Below are positions 44,997 to 54,916 of a stretch of 64,000 nt of DNA, one piece after another. A program made the position numbers and the translations under genes. The stretch's first letter is position 1. Each line of letters begins with the position of its first letter. The notes under the pieces were generated by a model. It ran no database searches. It was given only the letters and a program-made list of their open reading frames with translations, and had not been told where the DNA came from. The stretch is from Fictibacillus arsenicus (GTDB lineage Bacteria; Bacillota; Bacilli; Bacillales; Fictibacillaceae): assembly GCF_001642935.1 (NCBI RefSeq), contig NZ_CP016761.1:2294001-2358000 (forward strand), written 5' to 3'.

Positions 44997-45709
44997 TCAT
45001 TTCCCGCCTCAAATTTATATCCTACTCCCCAAACTGTTGCAATCATCGAGGCTGCATCTGGAGAGACTTTGTTTAATTTTTCACGAAGTCTTTTAACATG
45101 TGTATCTACTGTTCTTAAATCACCAAAAAATTCATAATTCCATACATCCTTCAATAGCTGCTCACGAGCATAAACTTTATCTGGAGTTTTGGCTAAATAG
45201 TACAGCAGTTCATATTCTTTAGGTGTTAAGTTTACTTCTTTACCACCTGCTGTAACACGATGAGCGTCATGATCGATTGTTAGATGCTTGAATACAACCA
45301 CATTTTTTGCAACGGTTTCCGTTTGAAGGAATTTTGTCGGTGAAGATCTTCTCAAAAGTGCCTTAACACGCAGAATGACTTCTCTTGGACTGAATGGCTT
45401 AGCGATATAATCATCTGTACCAGCTTCAAATCCTTGGATCCTGTTTAGCTCTTCACCTTTTGCTGTCAGCATAATTACTGGAGTGGCTTTCTTTTCTCTT
45501 AGTTTTTCACACACCTCAATACCGTCCATACCCGGAAGCATCAAATCAAGCAGAATAAGATCAAAATTAATTGATACTGCCATTTGAAGTGCTTCTTCTC
45601 CATTTTCTGCTTCATGAACTTCATAGTTTTCTCTTTCAAGATACATCGTTAATAATTTGCGAATTCGTTCTTCATCGTCAACCACTAAAATTTTTGCTTC
45701 TGTATTCAT
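44993..45709 (-). CDS. resD: Response regulator ResD
   Basis: 238 residues, OmpR family. Receiver domain with DDEERIRKL, phospho-Asp in LILLDLMLPGMDG and KPFSPREV, then a winged helix ending RTVDTHVKRLREKL and VWGVGYKFE. Directs aerobic/anaerobic respiration genes. It is separated from resC by a terminator, so resDE probably also has its own promoter. Confidence 0.96.
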   Translation of the reverse strand: MNTEAKILVVDDEERIRKLLTMYLERENYEVHEAENGEEALQMAVSINFDLILLDLMLPGMDGIEVCEKLREKKATPVIMLTAKGEELNRIQGFEAGTDDYIAKPFSPREVILRVKALLRRSSPTKFLQTETVAKNVVVFKHLTIDHDAHRVTAGGKEVNLTPKEYELLYYLAKTPDKVYAREQLLKDVWNYEFFGDLRTVDTHVKRLREKLNKVSPDAASMIATVWGVGYKFEAGNE

Positions 45710-45827
45710 TATTTTTCAAGCCTCCACATAAAATCATAGTGAAAAATTTATTCTTATCATATCCTGTTTCTATCATACATGAATTCTTCCTGTTGGAACA
45801 AACAGGATACTCTTCATTTTACTCTAT

Positions 45828-45857
45828 AAAAAAGCCCCTCTTGTTAAAGAGAGACTT
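45828..45857 (-). terminator. resABC terminator
   Basis: AAGTCTCTCTTTAACAAGAGGGGCTTTTTT on the minus strand, just after the resC stop. Confidence 0.8.
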
Positions 45858-45871
45858 TTATGAAACTTCTA

Positions 45872-47056
45872 TTATGCATATGAGTGCAATCCTACTAATA
45901 CTAGATTTACTGCGATAAGGTTGAATGTAATGATCCAGAATCCTAACACGCAAAGCCATGCAGACTTTTCGCCATGCCAGCCTCTTGATAGTCTTAGGTG
46001 AAGATAAGCAGCGTAGAACAAGAAAGTAATTAATGCCCAAACTTCTTTAGGATCCCAGCCCCAGAATCTCGACCATGCCTGTTGAGCCCAAATCATTGCA
46101 AAAATCAAAGCACCAAGGGTAAAAATCGGAAAGCCGATTGCTACCGCACGATAGCTTATTTCATCAAGAAGTTCAGGATTCATATTCACTTTCGGCTGAA
46201 GTGCCGCAGCAATTCTTTTTCTTAAGATTATTCGAAGCAGCCCATACAAGATAGCCCCTGATAAAAGAGACCAAATAAACGTATTTAATTTAATAGATGC
46301 ATTTGCACCATTCATCCATGATGGAGTGGAAAAAAGAGGACCGAATGATTCATCCAGCTGTTCTCCGTTTGCTGGTCCTGCAATAGCAGGCATCTCGTAA
46401 ACAATTTTTTCCGGCTGGTTCTGATCGTTCATGATTTCAAAGTTTGCTTCATAACCTGCACCTTTGAAAGCCATGGATATAATTATGAAACCTACTACAC
46501 TTATTAAGCTGTACAAGATTATCTCAATCCACTTCGTCTTTTTAGAAGAAACAGATTGATCGACAGTACGAATTAAATAAATAAGACCCGAAACAAACGA
46601 AATAGCGAGTATTCCTTCACCTAAAGCTGCAGTAGTTACGTGAATTTTAAGCCAGTCGCTTTGCAGTGCTGGAATAAGGGGTGAGATATCTTTCGGAAAC
46701 ATACTTGCATAAGCAATAACAAGCAAGGCAACCGGCATCGCGAAAACACCTAAACCATTCGTACGGTAAATCAAGTATAAAATGATAAAGGCAAGTACCA
46801 TCATCATCCCAAAGAAAGTTGTGAATTCAAATAAGTTACTTACTGGAGCATGTCCGCTGGCAATCCATCTTGTAATGAAATAGCCAAGCTGCGCTGAAAA
46901 TCCAACGCAAGCACTAATGAAACCCATTTTACCCCACTTTTTTGTATGTGCTGCTTTTTCATTTTTCTTATCTGAAATAGACATCGCAAAAAACAGGGTA
47001 GAAATTAAATATATCATGAATGCGCTATATAATAGCGTACTGCTAATTTCAGCCAT
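45872..47056 (-). CDS. resC: Cytochrome c biogenesis protein ResC (CcsA type)
   Basis: 394 residues, about eight membrane helices, with the haem-handling [14 protein letters not shown] motif and conserved histidines. With ResB it forms the System II haem lyase attaching haem to apocytochrome c outside the membrane. Start MAEISSTLL after AGGAGGG. Confidence 0.95.
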   Translation of the reverse strand: MAEISSTLLYSAFMIYLISTLFFAMSISDKKNEKAAHTKKWGKMGFISACVGFSAQLGYFITRWIASGHAPVSNLFEFTTFFGMMMVLAFIILYLIYRTNGLGVFAMPVALLVIAYASMFPKDISPLIPALQSDWLKIHVTTAALGEGILAISFVSGLIYLIRTVDQSVSSKKTKWIEIILYSLISVVGFIIISMAFKGAGYEANFEIMNDQNQPEKIVYEMPAIAGPANGEQLDESFGPLFSTPSWMNGANASIKLNTFIWSLLSGAILYGLLRIILRKRIAAALQPKVNMNPELLDEISYRAVAIGFPIFTLGALIFAMIWAQQAWSRFWGWDPKEVWALITFLFYAAYLHLRLSRGWHGEKSAWLCVLGFWIITFNLIAVNLVLVGLHSYA

Positions 47057-47084
47057 CCTAAACCCTCCTGCATGAACTGTACTG

Positions 47085-48689
47085 CTATTTAGTATTAGAT
47101 TCCTTATCAACTAAAGCAGTTAAGCTTGTCTTTTCACTAAGGAAATCTAAATCTTTTTTCAAGCCATACCAGTTCTTATTCGTGTGAGCTGCTGCCCACA
47201 CTCCATCTTGATTTTGTTTGATCCAAATTCTTCTATAGTTCCAATATAATCCTTGCGTAACACCTATCATAAAAATTACTCCGCCAAGAGCAATAATCCA
47301 GAGCGTATGGTCTTTTCTAATCGTCAGAGCCGTTAAGTCCTTTGTCTCTATACCTGCAAAGGACATTTTAAATTGATTCTCACCAGCTTCTATGTTCTTT
47401 TGAATCCCTACAAAAGCTTTTTCACCATTTGGAGTTTCAGGAGAATACATTGAAAATACAAAAGCAGGGTTATCAGGCAAATTATTTACTGTTGAAGGCT
47501 GATTTTGCTCATTAAGAATAAAGTTTGGAAAATACTCCTCAATCTCTACTCTATACCCATTTCCCAAATCATACTTTTTCTCCGGTTCATGAAGATCAAC
47601 AGTCAGCTTTCCAAATTTTTTGCCAGTTGCCTTCTCCTCTAATTCGAAACTCATTTTACTGAATTCATTCAGCTTAAAATCAGTTTGATAGAGAGCAAAT
47701 GAATCAAATTTAAAAGGTTCATTTACACGGATTTCACCGTCTTTTACTTTGACTAACTCAGGCTCCTCTCCTATTGTATGATTAGGCTTTGTTTTGTATA
47801 GTGTCACATTGCTTTGATAGTTTTTAGCTACTTCACCATCTACTGTACTCAGTGCACTATTAAACTTCTTTTCTTCCTTATCATACATTTCGAGAATAAA
47901 TTCTTTGTTTTCTAAGTAATATTGTCCTTCTTCACTCTTTGTCCCAGGGATAGACGCTTTCTCGCCTTCTCTGACCCACAAAATATCATCTACATACATG
48001 CCGGGAAAGAATCTGAGCATTGCACCTGTTAAGAAGATAATTAGTCCGACATGGTTCACATATGCGCCCCACCTTGAAAAACGTCCTTTTTCAGCAAAGA
48101 GATTGCCTTTTTCTTCTCGCACCTTATACCGTAATGATTCGAGCGTATATTTAACGTCTTCTAACTCAACTTCCTTGCTTACAGAGAACAAGCGCTGGTT
48201 CTTCATGAATTCATCATGCCTTGTTACTCTTTGTGTTTTTAAGGCTTTATAAAGCGGGATTCCGCGATCAAGGCTCGCAATTATAATAGAAAGTCCTAAC
48301 ATTCCCAGAAGTATGATAAACCACCATGATCCGTAAAGATTATGGAAGCCCAATAAATAATAGATTAATCCAAGGGTTCCGTATTCGCTTTCATAATGAG
48401 TCGCGGGATCTACATTTGGCGGGATAAACGTTTCTTGAGGAAAAATTGTCCCGATTGCAGCAGCGACCAGTATGATGATAATCAGCCACACTCCAACTCT
48501 TACAGAAGAAAAGAAGTTCCAGGTATGGTCTACAAACGTTTTTTTATACGTTTGCGATCTTCTGGCGCTTCCTTCATAACGCATGCTTGTTAGTACTTCA
48601 ACGTCGTTATCCAGTGGTTTCCCACAGGCTTGGCAAAGGCTTGTACCGTAAGGATTGGAGTGGCCGCATTCACATGTTATTGATTGCAT
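47085..48689 (-). CDS. resB: Cytochrome c biogenesis protein ResB
   Basis: 534 residues. The N terminus has a small cysteine pair module ([18 protein letters not shown]), then three membrane helices, a large extracellular domain (about 230-450) and a last helix ([20 protein letters not shown]). Partner of ResC. It lies 12 nt after resA and 28 nt before resC. Confidence 0.95.
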   Translation of the reverse strand: MQSITCECGHSNPYGTSLCQACGKPLDNDVEVLTSMRYEGSARRSQTYKKTFVDHTWNFFSSVRVGVWLIIIILVAAAIGTIFPQETFIPPNVDPATHYESEYGTLGLIYYLLGFHNLYGSWWFIILLGMLGLSIIIASLDRGIPLYKALKTQRVTRHDEFMKNQRLFSVSKEVELEDVKYTLESLRYKVREEKGNLFAEKGRFSRWGAYVNHVGLIIFLTGAMLRFFPGMYVDDILWVREGEKASIPGTKSEEGQYYLENKEFILEMYDKEEKKFNSALSTVDGEVAKNYQSNVTLYKTKPNHTIGEEPELVKVKDGEIRVNEPFKFDSFALYQTDFKLNEFSKMSFELEEKATGKKFGKLTVDLHEPEKKYDLGNGYRVEIEEYFPNFILNEQNQPSTVNNLPDNPAFVFSMYSPETPNGEKAFVGIQKNIEAGENQFKMSFAGIETKDLTALTIRKDHTLWIIALGGVIFMIGVTQGLYWNYRRIWIKQNQDGVWAAAHTNKNWYGLKKDLDFLSEKTSLTALVDKESNTK

Positions 48690-48701
48690 CTTTTCACCCC
48701 G

Positions 48702-49226
48702 TTACGGCTTGATTTTTTCCATAAAGGAAATAATTTTCTCTTCAGACAGTGATTCACTAGTTCGTCCCACCACTTTCCCATTTTTATCAATAAGAATCGT
48801 AGTTGGAATAGGGCCTATACCGTATGCTTTCGTTACTTCTCTTTGTTTATCCATCGGTATTGGAAAGGTCAGACGGTAACGATCTGCAAAGTTTTTTACT
48901 GATACATTTGTTTCACTGACATTTACAGCAAGAATTTCTACACCTTGTTTTTTGTAGGTTTCATATTGTCTTTGCATATAGGGCATTTCCCGTTCGCATG
49001 GCTTGCACCACGTTCCCCAAAAATTTAAGAAGACACCTTTTCCCCGGTAATCTTCAAGTTCAACCCGGTTGCCATTAAGATCAGTAAGTACAAAATTAGG
49101 AGCAGTGTCTCCCTTTTTTATGTAAGTACCATTTTCTTCATAGATACTGTTATAGATTGTATAACCGATCGCTAATACTAAGATGGCAAGCAAAGCAGAG
49201 CGAAACCATAATCTTTTTCTCTTCAA
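48702..49226 (-). CDS. resA: Thiol-disulfide oxidoreductase ResA
   Basis: 174 residues, N-terminal membrane anchor and a thioredoxin fold with GTWCKPCEREMP (CxxC). Reduces apocytochrome c cysteines before haem attachment. Starts the resABC gene run. Confidence 0.96.
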   Translation of the reverse strand: MKRKRLWFRSALLAILVLAIGYTIYNSIYEENGTYIKKGDTAPNFVLTDLNGNRVELEDYRGKGVFLNFWGTWCKPCEREMPYMQRQYETYKKQGVEILAVNVSETNVSVKNFADRYRLTFPIPMDKQREVTKAYGIGPIPTTILIDKNGKVVGRTSESLSEEKIISFMEKIKP

Positions 49227-49267
49227 AAGTTATCCGCTCCTTTTAGCCGCTTCCATTTTACTATAAC

Positions 49268-49296
49268 TTGAAAAAAAAGCCTATCTACGGCTTTTT
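49268..49296 (-). terminator. rluB terminator overlapping its stop codon
   Basis: AAAAAAAAGCCGTAGATAGGCTTTTTTTT; the rluB stop TAG lies in the hairpin. Confidence 0.75.
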
Positions 49297-50027
49297 TTTG
49301 ACGTTTGTGTGACAGCCATATTTCTTAGCTGCTTTATTTCATGTGGAGTTAATTCTCTAAACTCACCTGGATTAAGTCCTCTAAGATCAAGAAATCCATA
49401 TCTTTCGCGCTTCAGCTTCATAACAGGACATCCGATCGCTTCTAGCATTCGCTTGACCTGACGGTTCTTTCCTTCATGTATCGTTAATTCTACGATTGCT
49501 GTTCCTTTCTTCTTATCGATAGAAGTAACTTTCACTTTAGCAGGTGCAGTCATACCATCTTCCAGGCGAATCCCTCGTTCAAGCTGTTTAATCTTTTCTC
49601 GCGGTGGAATTCCTTTCACTTTAGCAATATACACTTTATCTAACTGGTACCGTGGATGCATCAGCACATTCGCGAATTCTCCGTCATTTGTCATGATAAG
49701 TACACCTGTAGTGTCATAATCTAATCTGCCAACCGGAAATACTCGCTGTTCGATGATATCTTTGAAATAATCAGCAACTGTTTTGCGTCCTTTATCATCA
49801 GATACTGCTGTTATTACTCCAGAAGGTTTATACATCAAAAAATAAACGGGCTGTTCCCGTTGAATTTGAATTTCGTTCACTTCAATTTTATCTTTTGTAC
49901 CGACTTTTGTGCCGAGTTCGGTCACAACATTTCCGTTCACTTTCACTTTGCCTTCACGGATTAATTCCTCTGCTTTTCTTCGGGAAGTTATACCGCTCTG
50001 AGCAATCACTTTTTGCAATCGTTCCAT
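49281..50027 (-). CDS. rluB: 23S rRNA pseudouridine synthase RluB
   Basis: 248 residues: S4 RNA-binding domain at the N terminus (MERLQKVIAQSGITSRRKAEELI), then the synthase domain with catalytic Asp in GRLDYDTTGVLIMTNDGE and KNRQVKRMLEAIG. Located between resA and spmB as in B. subtilis. Confidence 0.95.
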   Translation of the reverse strand: MERLQKVIAQSGITSRRKAEELIREGKVKVNGNVVTELGTKVGTKDKIEVNEIQIQREQPVYFLMYKPSGVITAVSDDKGRKTVADYFKDIIEQRVFPVGRLDYDTTGVLIMTNDGEFANVLMHPRYQLDKVYIAKVKGIPPREKIKQLERGIRLEDGMTAPAKVKVTSIDKKKGTAIVELTIHEGKNRQVKRMLEAIGCPVMKLKRERYGFLDLRGLNPGEFRELTPHEIKQLRNMAVTQTSKKSRR

Positions 50028-50087
50028 GATTTCACCTCATGTCTCATCATACCTTCATTATTCGTAATTCTCAACCACGATAAACGT

Positions 50088-50114
50088 AAAAAGAGCCTTA
50101 AAGGCTCTTTTTAT
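50088..50114 (-). terminator. dacB-spmAB terminator
   Basis: AAAAAGAGCCTTTAAGGCTCTTTTT, after spmB. Confidence 0.85.
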
Positions 50115-50119
50115 TCGTT

Positions 50120-50653
50120 TTATGAGTAAAAAAGAAGTGATATCGCAGCGATGGATGCTAAAAATCCGATTAAGTCTGCTAATAGACCAACCTTTAAAGC
50201 ATATTTCATTTTTTTAATTCCCACCGCCCCAAAATACACTGTCAGTACGTAAAATGTCGTATCCGTACTTCCTTGTATGGTTGAAGCCAACCTTCCAATA
50301 AAAGAGTCGGGTCCATGAGTTGCGATGAGATCAGAAGTCATACCAAGTGCACCTGTGCCTGAAATCGTTCTCATCAATCCAAGCGGAACAACTTCTGCTG
50401 GTATATGAAACAATGAAAATATGGGTCGCATAGCGAGCATAACATAATCTAATGCTCCCGAAGCTCTGAAAACAGATATGGCTACTAACATACCAACTAA
50501 GAATGGAATAATATTTATCGCAATGGAAAACCCTTCTTTTCCACCTTCAACAAAAGTTTCATAGGTTGGAACTTTTTTGTAGGTTCCATAGAGCAATATA
50601 AAACCAATCAAAAGAGGAATAAACCAAATCGAAAATGATTGGACGAAATTCAT
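50120..50653 (-). CDS. spmB: Spore maturation protein B
   Basis: 177-residue polytopic membrane protein of the nucleoside-transporter-like Gate family, with ISGTGALGMTSDL and GSTDTTFYVLTVYFGAVGI. Affects spore core dehydration in B. subtilis. Adjoins spmA without a gap. Confidence 0.94.
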   Translation of the reverse strand: MNFVQSFSIWFIPLLIGFILLYGTYKKVPTYETFVEGGKEGFSIAINIIPFLVGMLVAISVFRASGALDYVMLAMRPIFSLFHIPAEVVPLGLMRTISGTGALGMTSDLIATHGPDSFIGRLASTIQGSTDTTFYVLTVYFGAVGIKKMKYALKVGLLADLIGFLASIAAISLLFYS

Positions 50654-51247
50654 CTATTTTCCTCCCTTTTGCAAGGAGCGGTAATAGTAATACCTGTCGA
50701 TCAGAATAGCTCCAACCGTTGCAACAGCTGTCGCTAAAAGAGTCGGGGCTACGATATCAGTTGGAGATTGAGAGTTATAGCTCATTCTTATAGCTATGAT
50801 TGTGGTAGGAATCAATGTAATGCTGGACGTATTAATAGCAAGCAATGTGATCATCGAACGGCTAGCCTCGTTCTTTCCGCCATTAAGTATCTTAAGCTGT
50901 TCCATTGCTTTTATACCCATTGGTGTGGCTGCGTTTCCCAGTCCTAGCAGATTTGCTGCCATGTTTGATAAAATGTATCCCTGTGCCGGATGATCTTTTG
51001 GAATATCAGGAAATAGCCATTTAACAATTGGACGGAAAAGGTATGCAAGGACTTCTAACAATCCGCCTTTTTCTGCTATTTTCATAATCCCAAGCCAAAA
51101 CACGAGAATACTTATCATAGCAAAACTCAAAGTTACTGCTTCCTTTGCACTTGTGAAAATTGCTGCATTTACTTTATCCATGTTGCCATTAAAAGCTGCA
51201 ACAGCAAATCCAATCACCATCATACCGACCCAAATGTAATTCACCAT
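50654..51247 (-). CDS. spmA: Spore maturation protein A
   Basis: 197-residue polytopic membrane protein with NMAANLLGLGNAATPMGIKAM and TLLAINTSSITLIPTTIIAIR, typical of SpmA. Overlaps dacB by 7 nt. Confidence 0.95.
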   Translation of the reverse strand: MVNYIWVGMMVIGFAVAAFNGNMDKVNAAIFTSAKEAVTLSFAMISILVFWLGIMKIAEKGGLLEVLAYLFRPIVKWLFPDIPKDHPAQGYILSNMAANLLGLGNAATPMGIKAMEQLKILNGGKNEASRSMITLLAINTSSITLIPTTIIAIRMSYNSQSPTDIVAPTLLATAVATVGAILIDRYYYYRSLQKGGK

Positions 51248-52410
51248 GAGCCATTATGCTCCCTTGCTGCAAAGAATAGCTGATTCAGCATGTCTTTAAA
51301 TGTTGTCCAAATGCCATCTTTATGAGGTTTTATTAATGCTTTTCCATCATAATAAAGGGGTAAATCTGCTATTCTTAAACCATTTAAATCTATAAAATAC
51401 CTTCCTACGGGCTTAGGAATATCTTCTTCTTCCCATTCACCAGACTTGGGCAATTTATATAAATGAATGGAAGAAGAGATCTGCTTAATCTCTTCTTTCA
51501 TTAACGGATAAGAAAAAGTACGGTTTGCTTCAACTTTTCCTTTATATCCTCTATCTTTAATACTTGATACTTTACCTTCTTTAATAAGCTCGGTCATTTG
51601 AAAAGAGTGAAATCCCCACTCGAACATATTTCTATGATCTTCCCAGTCATCAGGATCATTTAGTGTAACTGCGATAAGCTCCATTCCGTCTTTTTCGGCT
51701 GTTGAAACCAGTGTCCTTTTTGCGCGTTTTGTATAGCCTGTTTTCCCGCCAGTGGAATTTTCATATAGCTTCAGCATTTTATTTTTGTTTCTCCACACTC
51801 TGTCCCACTTTTCACCGGTTTGCTCAGAACGGTATACCTTCGTTGATGATATATCTTTAAACATATCGTTGTTCATAGCATATTTAGTCAAAAGTGCCAT
51901 ATCATAGGCAGTTGAATAATGGTCTTCATGTGTATCGAGTCCATGAGGATTTCTAAAGCGTGTATGTTTCATCCCTATTTCTTCTGCCTTTTGATTCATA
52001 AGATATGCAAATCCATCTAAGCTTCCGCCTACATGTTCTGCAATTGCAACAGCAGAATCATTTCCTGATCTCAGCATCAATCCATAAACCAGGTCTGTTA
52101 ATGGGATTTTCTCACCAGGTTTTAAATAAAGAGAAGATCCTTCTGTTCTCGCAGCATGATCGGTTATGGTTACAGTATCCTGCATCTTTCCTGATTCAAT
52201 GGCAAGGATAGCAGTCATGATTTTTGTTATACTTGCAATTCTCATGGGACGATGTTCATTCCGGCCATATAAAACTCTCCCTGAGGATTGTTCCATCAAT
52301 ACAGCTGCTTTTGCTGATACACCAGGTTCAGCTTTTGCTTCTTGCGGGAAAACTGCAAGTATAAGCGAGCATATTACAATGTAAATATGAGGTGAAATGA
52401 TTTGTTTCAT
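51241..52410 (-). CDS. dacB: Sporulation D-alanyl-D-alanine carboxypeptidase (PBP5*)
   Basis: 389 residues: signal peptide, then S11-family active sites ASITKIM (SxxK), RSGNDS (SxN) and GGKTGYTKRA (KTG), and a C-terminal membrane-associated region. Trims cortex peptide side chains. Forms the dacB-spmA-spmB operon as in B. subtilis. Confidence 0.95.
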   Translation of the reverse strand: MKQIISPHIYIVICSLILAVFPQEAKAEPGVSAKAAVLMEQSSGRVLYGRNEHRPMRIASITKIMTAILAIESGKMQDTVTITDHAARTEGSSLYLKPGEKIPLTDLVYGLMLRSGNDSAVAIAEHVGGSLDGFAYLMNQKAEEIGMKHTRFRNPHGLDTHEDHYSTAYDMALLTKYAMNNDMFKDISSTKVYRSEQTGEKWDRVWRNKNKMLKLYENSTGGKTGYTKRAKRTLVSTAEKDGMELIAVTLNDPDDWEDHRNMFEWGFHSFQMTELIKEGKVSSIKDRGYKGKVEANRTFSYPLMKEEIKQISSSIHLYKLPKSGEWEEEDIPKPVGRYFIDLNGLRIADLPLYYDGKALIKPHKDGIWTTFKDMLNQLFFAAREHNGSW

Positions 52411-52441
52411 TCAAAATCCCGCCCTTTAGGTGTTTTGTAAA

Positions 52442-52469
52442 AGTTTATGCAAACAAGGACAGGTTATGA
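52442..52469 (-). promoter_or_regulatory. Candidate sigma-E promoter of dacB
   Basis: Minus strand TCATAAC, 13-nt spacer, CATAAACT, about 30 nt before dacB. It resembles the candidate at spoIVA. dacB is sigma-E dependent in B. subtilis. Confidence 0.5.
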
Positions 52470-52490
52470 ATGGGATTTACTTCCGCTCTT

Positions 52491-53045
52491 TTATTGACTA
52501 GGAAAGAAACGATGTTTTTCACCATGACTATTTTCATAATCAGTAAGTTCCATTAATGCTTTTTCTTCTGCTGTAATTCTTACACGGAGCATCAAGATAT
52601 TTAATATTGTAAAAATCAAAGCGGTAACATTAGCGCCGAAAATCAATGGGATCACTAAAAGCTCCATTGATACGACTAAGTAATTAGGATGTCTTATAAA
52701 ACGATATGGTCCTTTAGCCACAACTTCAGCACCTGGAAGAAGAATGATTTTTGTATTCCAGAATACTCCTAAAGAGGTGATCGCCCAAACCCGAATTACT
52801 TGTGCAATTAAAAACAATACAAACGGAATCATCCACCATGTAGGAGAAATTGCATTAAAGAACATTACTTCAGTAAATAAAAAGAGAAAAAATGAGGCAT
52901 GCATAGCTACCATCCATTTATAATGGCTGCTCCCGACCTCAACTGCCCCCTTTGATCGGAGAGTTTTTTCATTCTTTTTGGCGATTTTCACTTCTGCAAG
53001 TCTCTGGATTATTAACAAAGTCCAGAAAATGAGAAACCAAGTCAC
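52491..53045 (-). CDS. ypbQ: Isoprenylcysteine methyltransferase-like protein YpbQ (BpsB)
   Basis: 184 residues, five or so membrane helices, with the ICMT-family GPYRFIRHPNYLVVSMELL motif. In B. subtilis the homologue methylates the alkylpyrones made by the type III PKS encoded beside it. GTG start at 53045 after GGAGG, one nt from the bcsA stop, so coupled. Confidence 0.9.
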   Translation of the reverse strand: MTWFLIFWTLLIIQRLAEVKIAKKNEKTLRSKGAVEVGSSHYKWMVAMHASFFLFLFTEVMFFNAISPTWWMIPFVLFLIAQVIRVWAITSLGVFWNTKIILLPGAEVVAKGPYRFIRHPNYLVVSMELLVIPLIFGANVTALIFTILNILMLRVRITAEEKALMELTDYENSHGEKHRFFPSQ

Positions 53046-53046
53046 G

Positions 53047-54126
53047 TTACTTCCTCCATTCAACTAACAAAAGCTCTGAAGAGAAACCAGGGCCAAGTGC
53101 TGCCATAATTCCTAAATCACCTTCGTTTTGTTTTATCTCCATAAATTGCTTCAAAACATAAAATACAGTAGCAGAAGACATGTTGCCGTTTGACATAAGT
53201 ACATCTCGTGAAATATCAGTTTTGGAAAGAGGCAGGCCAAGAGCATCAACATATGCCTGAAGTACTTTTTTTCCGCCGGGATGAGCAATGAAGTTTTTAA
53301 TCTGTTCTCCCGTTAAATGATTTTGGTTTAGAAACTCATCAACGTTGGGTTTTAGCCAAGTTCGTATTACATTAGGAATATCGCGTGAAAAAACAACATA
53401 TAGACCTGTATCTTTTACCTCCCATCCCATTACATCTTCAGAATGAGGCTTTAAAGTAGACATGGTATCTACTATATAAGGCTTTAATTCTGCGGATGTA
53501 TGTGCATCTGATTCGTCTCCGCATATAAGTGCACATGCAACACCATCTGCAAATAAGGAGGTACCTACAAGATTGCTTTTAGAAAAATCCTCATGCTGAA
53601 AAGTCAAGCTGCATAGTTCTACACTCAATACGATCACGTTTGACTTCGGATATGCTTTACAATAATCAAAAGCTCTCGAAAAGCCGGATGCACCACCTGC
53701 ACATCCTAAGCCCCAGATAGGTATTCGTTTCGTATGAGAGGAAAAAGGAAGCATATTCATAATTCTTGCTTCAATACTCGGTGTAGATATCCCAGAACTG
53801 GAAATAAAAAATATTGCGTCAATATTTTCATACGGGATTATTGGACTGTCTGCGGGCCCTATGCATTTTTGTATGCATTCTGCTCCGAGATTCGTAGCAA
53901 AGTCTATGTATAAATCATTTTTTTCCTGAAAACTTCTCTTTTCTTTAAACCATTCAATCGGCATTACAAAATATCTTGATGAAATCTCACCATTTTGAAA
54001 AACTTTTAATAAACGTTCGATATCTGAAAATGCATCCTGAAATAAGTTCCTTGCAAATTCCATCGTTTCTTTTTGCGATAGTTTGTGCGGAGGATTAACG
54101 GTTTCGACTGCTGCTATTCTGGGCAA
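53047..54126 (-). CDS. bcsA: Type III polyketide synthase (BcsA/BpsA, alkylpyrone synthase)
   Basis: 359 residues, chalcone-synthase fold. Catalytic triad visible: Cys in GLGCAGGASG, His in FIAHPGGKKVL and Asn in MSNGNMSSATV; C-terminal GPGFSSEL. Makes aliphatic pyrones from fatty acyl starters in B. subtilis. Starts with TTG after GGAGAGAG. Here the pair lies between scpAB and dacB. Confidence 0.93.
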   Translation of the reverse strand: MPRIAAVETVNPPHKLSQKETMEFARNLFQDAFSDIERLLKVFQNGEISSRYFVMPIEWFKEKRSFQEKNDLYIDFATNLGAECIQKCIGPADSPIIPYENIDAIFFISSSGISTPSIEARIMNMLPFSSHTKRIPIWGLGCAGGASGFSRAFDYCKAYPKSNVIVLSVELCSLTFQHEDFSKSNLVGTSLFADGVACALICGDESDAHTSAELKPYIVDTMSTLKPHSEDVMGWEVKDTGLYVVFSRDIPNVIRTWLKPNVDEFLNQNHLTGEQIKNFIAHPGGKKVLQAYVDALGLPLSKTDISRDVLMSNGNMSSATVFYVLKQFMEIKQNEGDLGIMAALGPGFSSELLLVEWRK

Positions 54127-54207
54127 AAGATCTCTCTCCTTCGACTCGTTATACTTATTTTTAATTTACCCTTAACCCCCTATTTAAAACAGAACGGACT
54201 TCATAAA

Positions 54208-54499
54208 GGCTGTTTTCGTATACATTGTTGCCATTTAAAGTAGTTGATTTCCGCTCCAGGATGCTCGCTTTCCGCGGGGCGTGCGGTGAGCCCCAGTGGA
54301 AGATATATAAAGTGCGGCTCCTGCGTCTACAATAAAACCCTGCGGAACTAGTTTCCTCGTCGATGCCTTGCGAGAAGAATACTCATGTTAGCTGGCACGC
54401 TGATCCCGCAGGAGTCTCGCACCTCCACTCCAATCAACTAGTCGTAGATGCATACTTTAAAAAAAGGTTCAAAAGCAACAATCTTTTAGAAATTAGCCT
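54208..54499 (-). repeat. Dispersed structured repeat, copy G (long type)
   Basis: Outer arms GGCTGTTTTCGTATACATTGTTGC and GCAACAATCTTTTAGAAAT; inner ends AGTTGATTTCCGCTCCAGGATGC and CTCCAATCAACT. The insert closely follows that of copy E (GCGTCTACAA, GATGCCTTGCGAGAAGAATA, AGCTGGCACGCTGATCCCGC). It fills most of the 417-nt gap after bcsA. Confidence 0.9.
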
Positions 54500-54503
54500 A
54501 CAA

Positions 54504-54541
54504 AAAAAGCAGCCTATGACTATTTGGCTGCTTTTAAAAAT
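54504..54541 (-). terminator. scpAB-operon terminator
   Basis: AAAAGCAGCCAAATAGTCATAGGCTGCTTTTTTT on the minus strand, right after the 54544 stop. Confidence 0.85.
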
Positions 54542-54543
54542 AT

Positions 54544-54903
54544 TTATTCAAATGGCTTTAAAAAATTCGTAAATCTTCTTTCATCCGGATCCATAAAAAG
54601 ACTCTTAAAATCTTCATATTCGTTAATGTAAACTCGTTTTCTTTTCAAATATGAATCATTTTTGCTGAGTGCTGCTAATGCTGCTAATTCACGTAGTTTA
54701 TATTTTTGAAGATGCTGCTTCCAGAAATCATGCTGAGTTAATTCATCTTCAAGTTTTTCTTCAAAGTAACGTACATAGAGAAGATGAAAAGTATGTTTTT
54801 CACCATTTAATTCGTAGGATGCTTCTGAACGGTTAAAGAAATCCTCTGATGTATTCGGTTTTTCTTTTTCTAATTCTCTACCATCAATATGATGAATCAG
54901 CAA
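54544..54903 (-). CDS. Unknown protein overlapping or abutting scpB
   Basis: About 119 residues, soluble, charged, with a Tyr/Glu-rich middle (LLYVRYFEEKLEDELTQHDFWKQHL). The frame is open up to 54930, where a TTG overlaps the scpB end. A TTG at 54903 has a good AAGGGGGAA ribosome site 8 nt upstream and is my choice. It is not B. subtilis YpuI, which I would expect nearby. Family not recognised. Confidence 0.65.
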   Translation of the reverse strand: MLIHHIDGRELEKEKPNTSEDFFNRSEASYELNGEKHTFHLLYVRYFEEKLEDELTQHDFWKQHLQKYKLRELAALAALSKNDSYLKRKRVYINEYEDFKSLFMDPDERRFTNFLKPFE

Positions 54904-54916
54904 ATCAGCTTCCCCC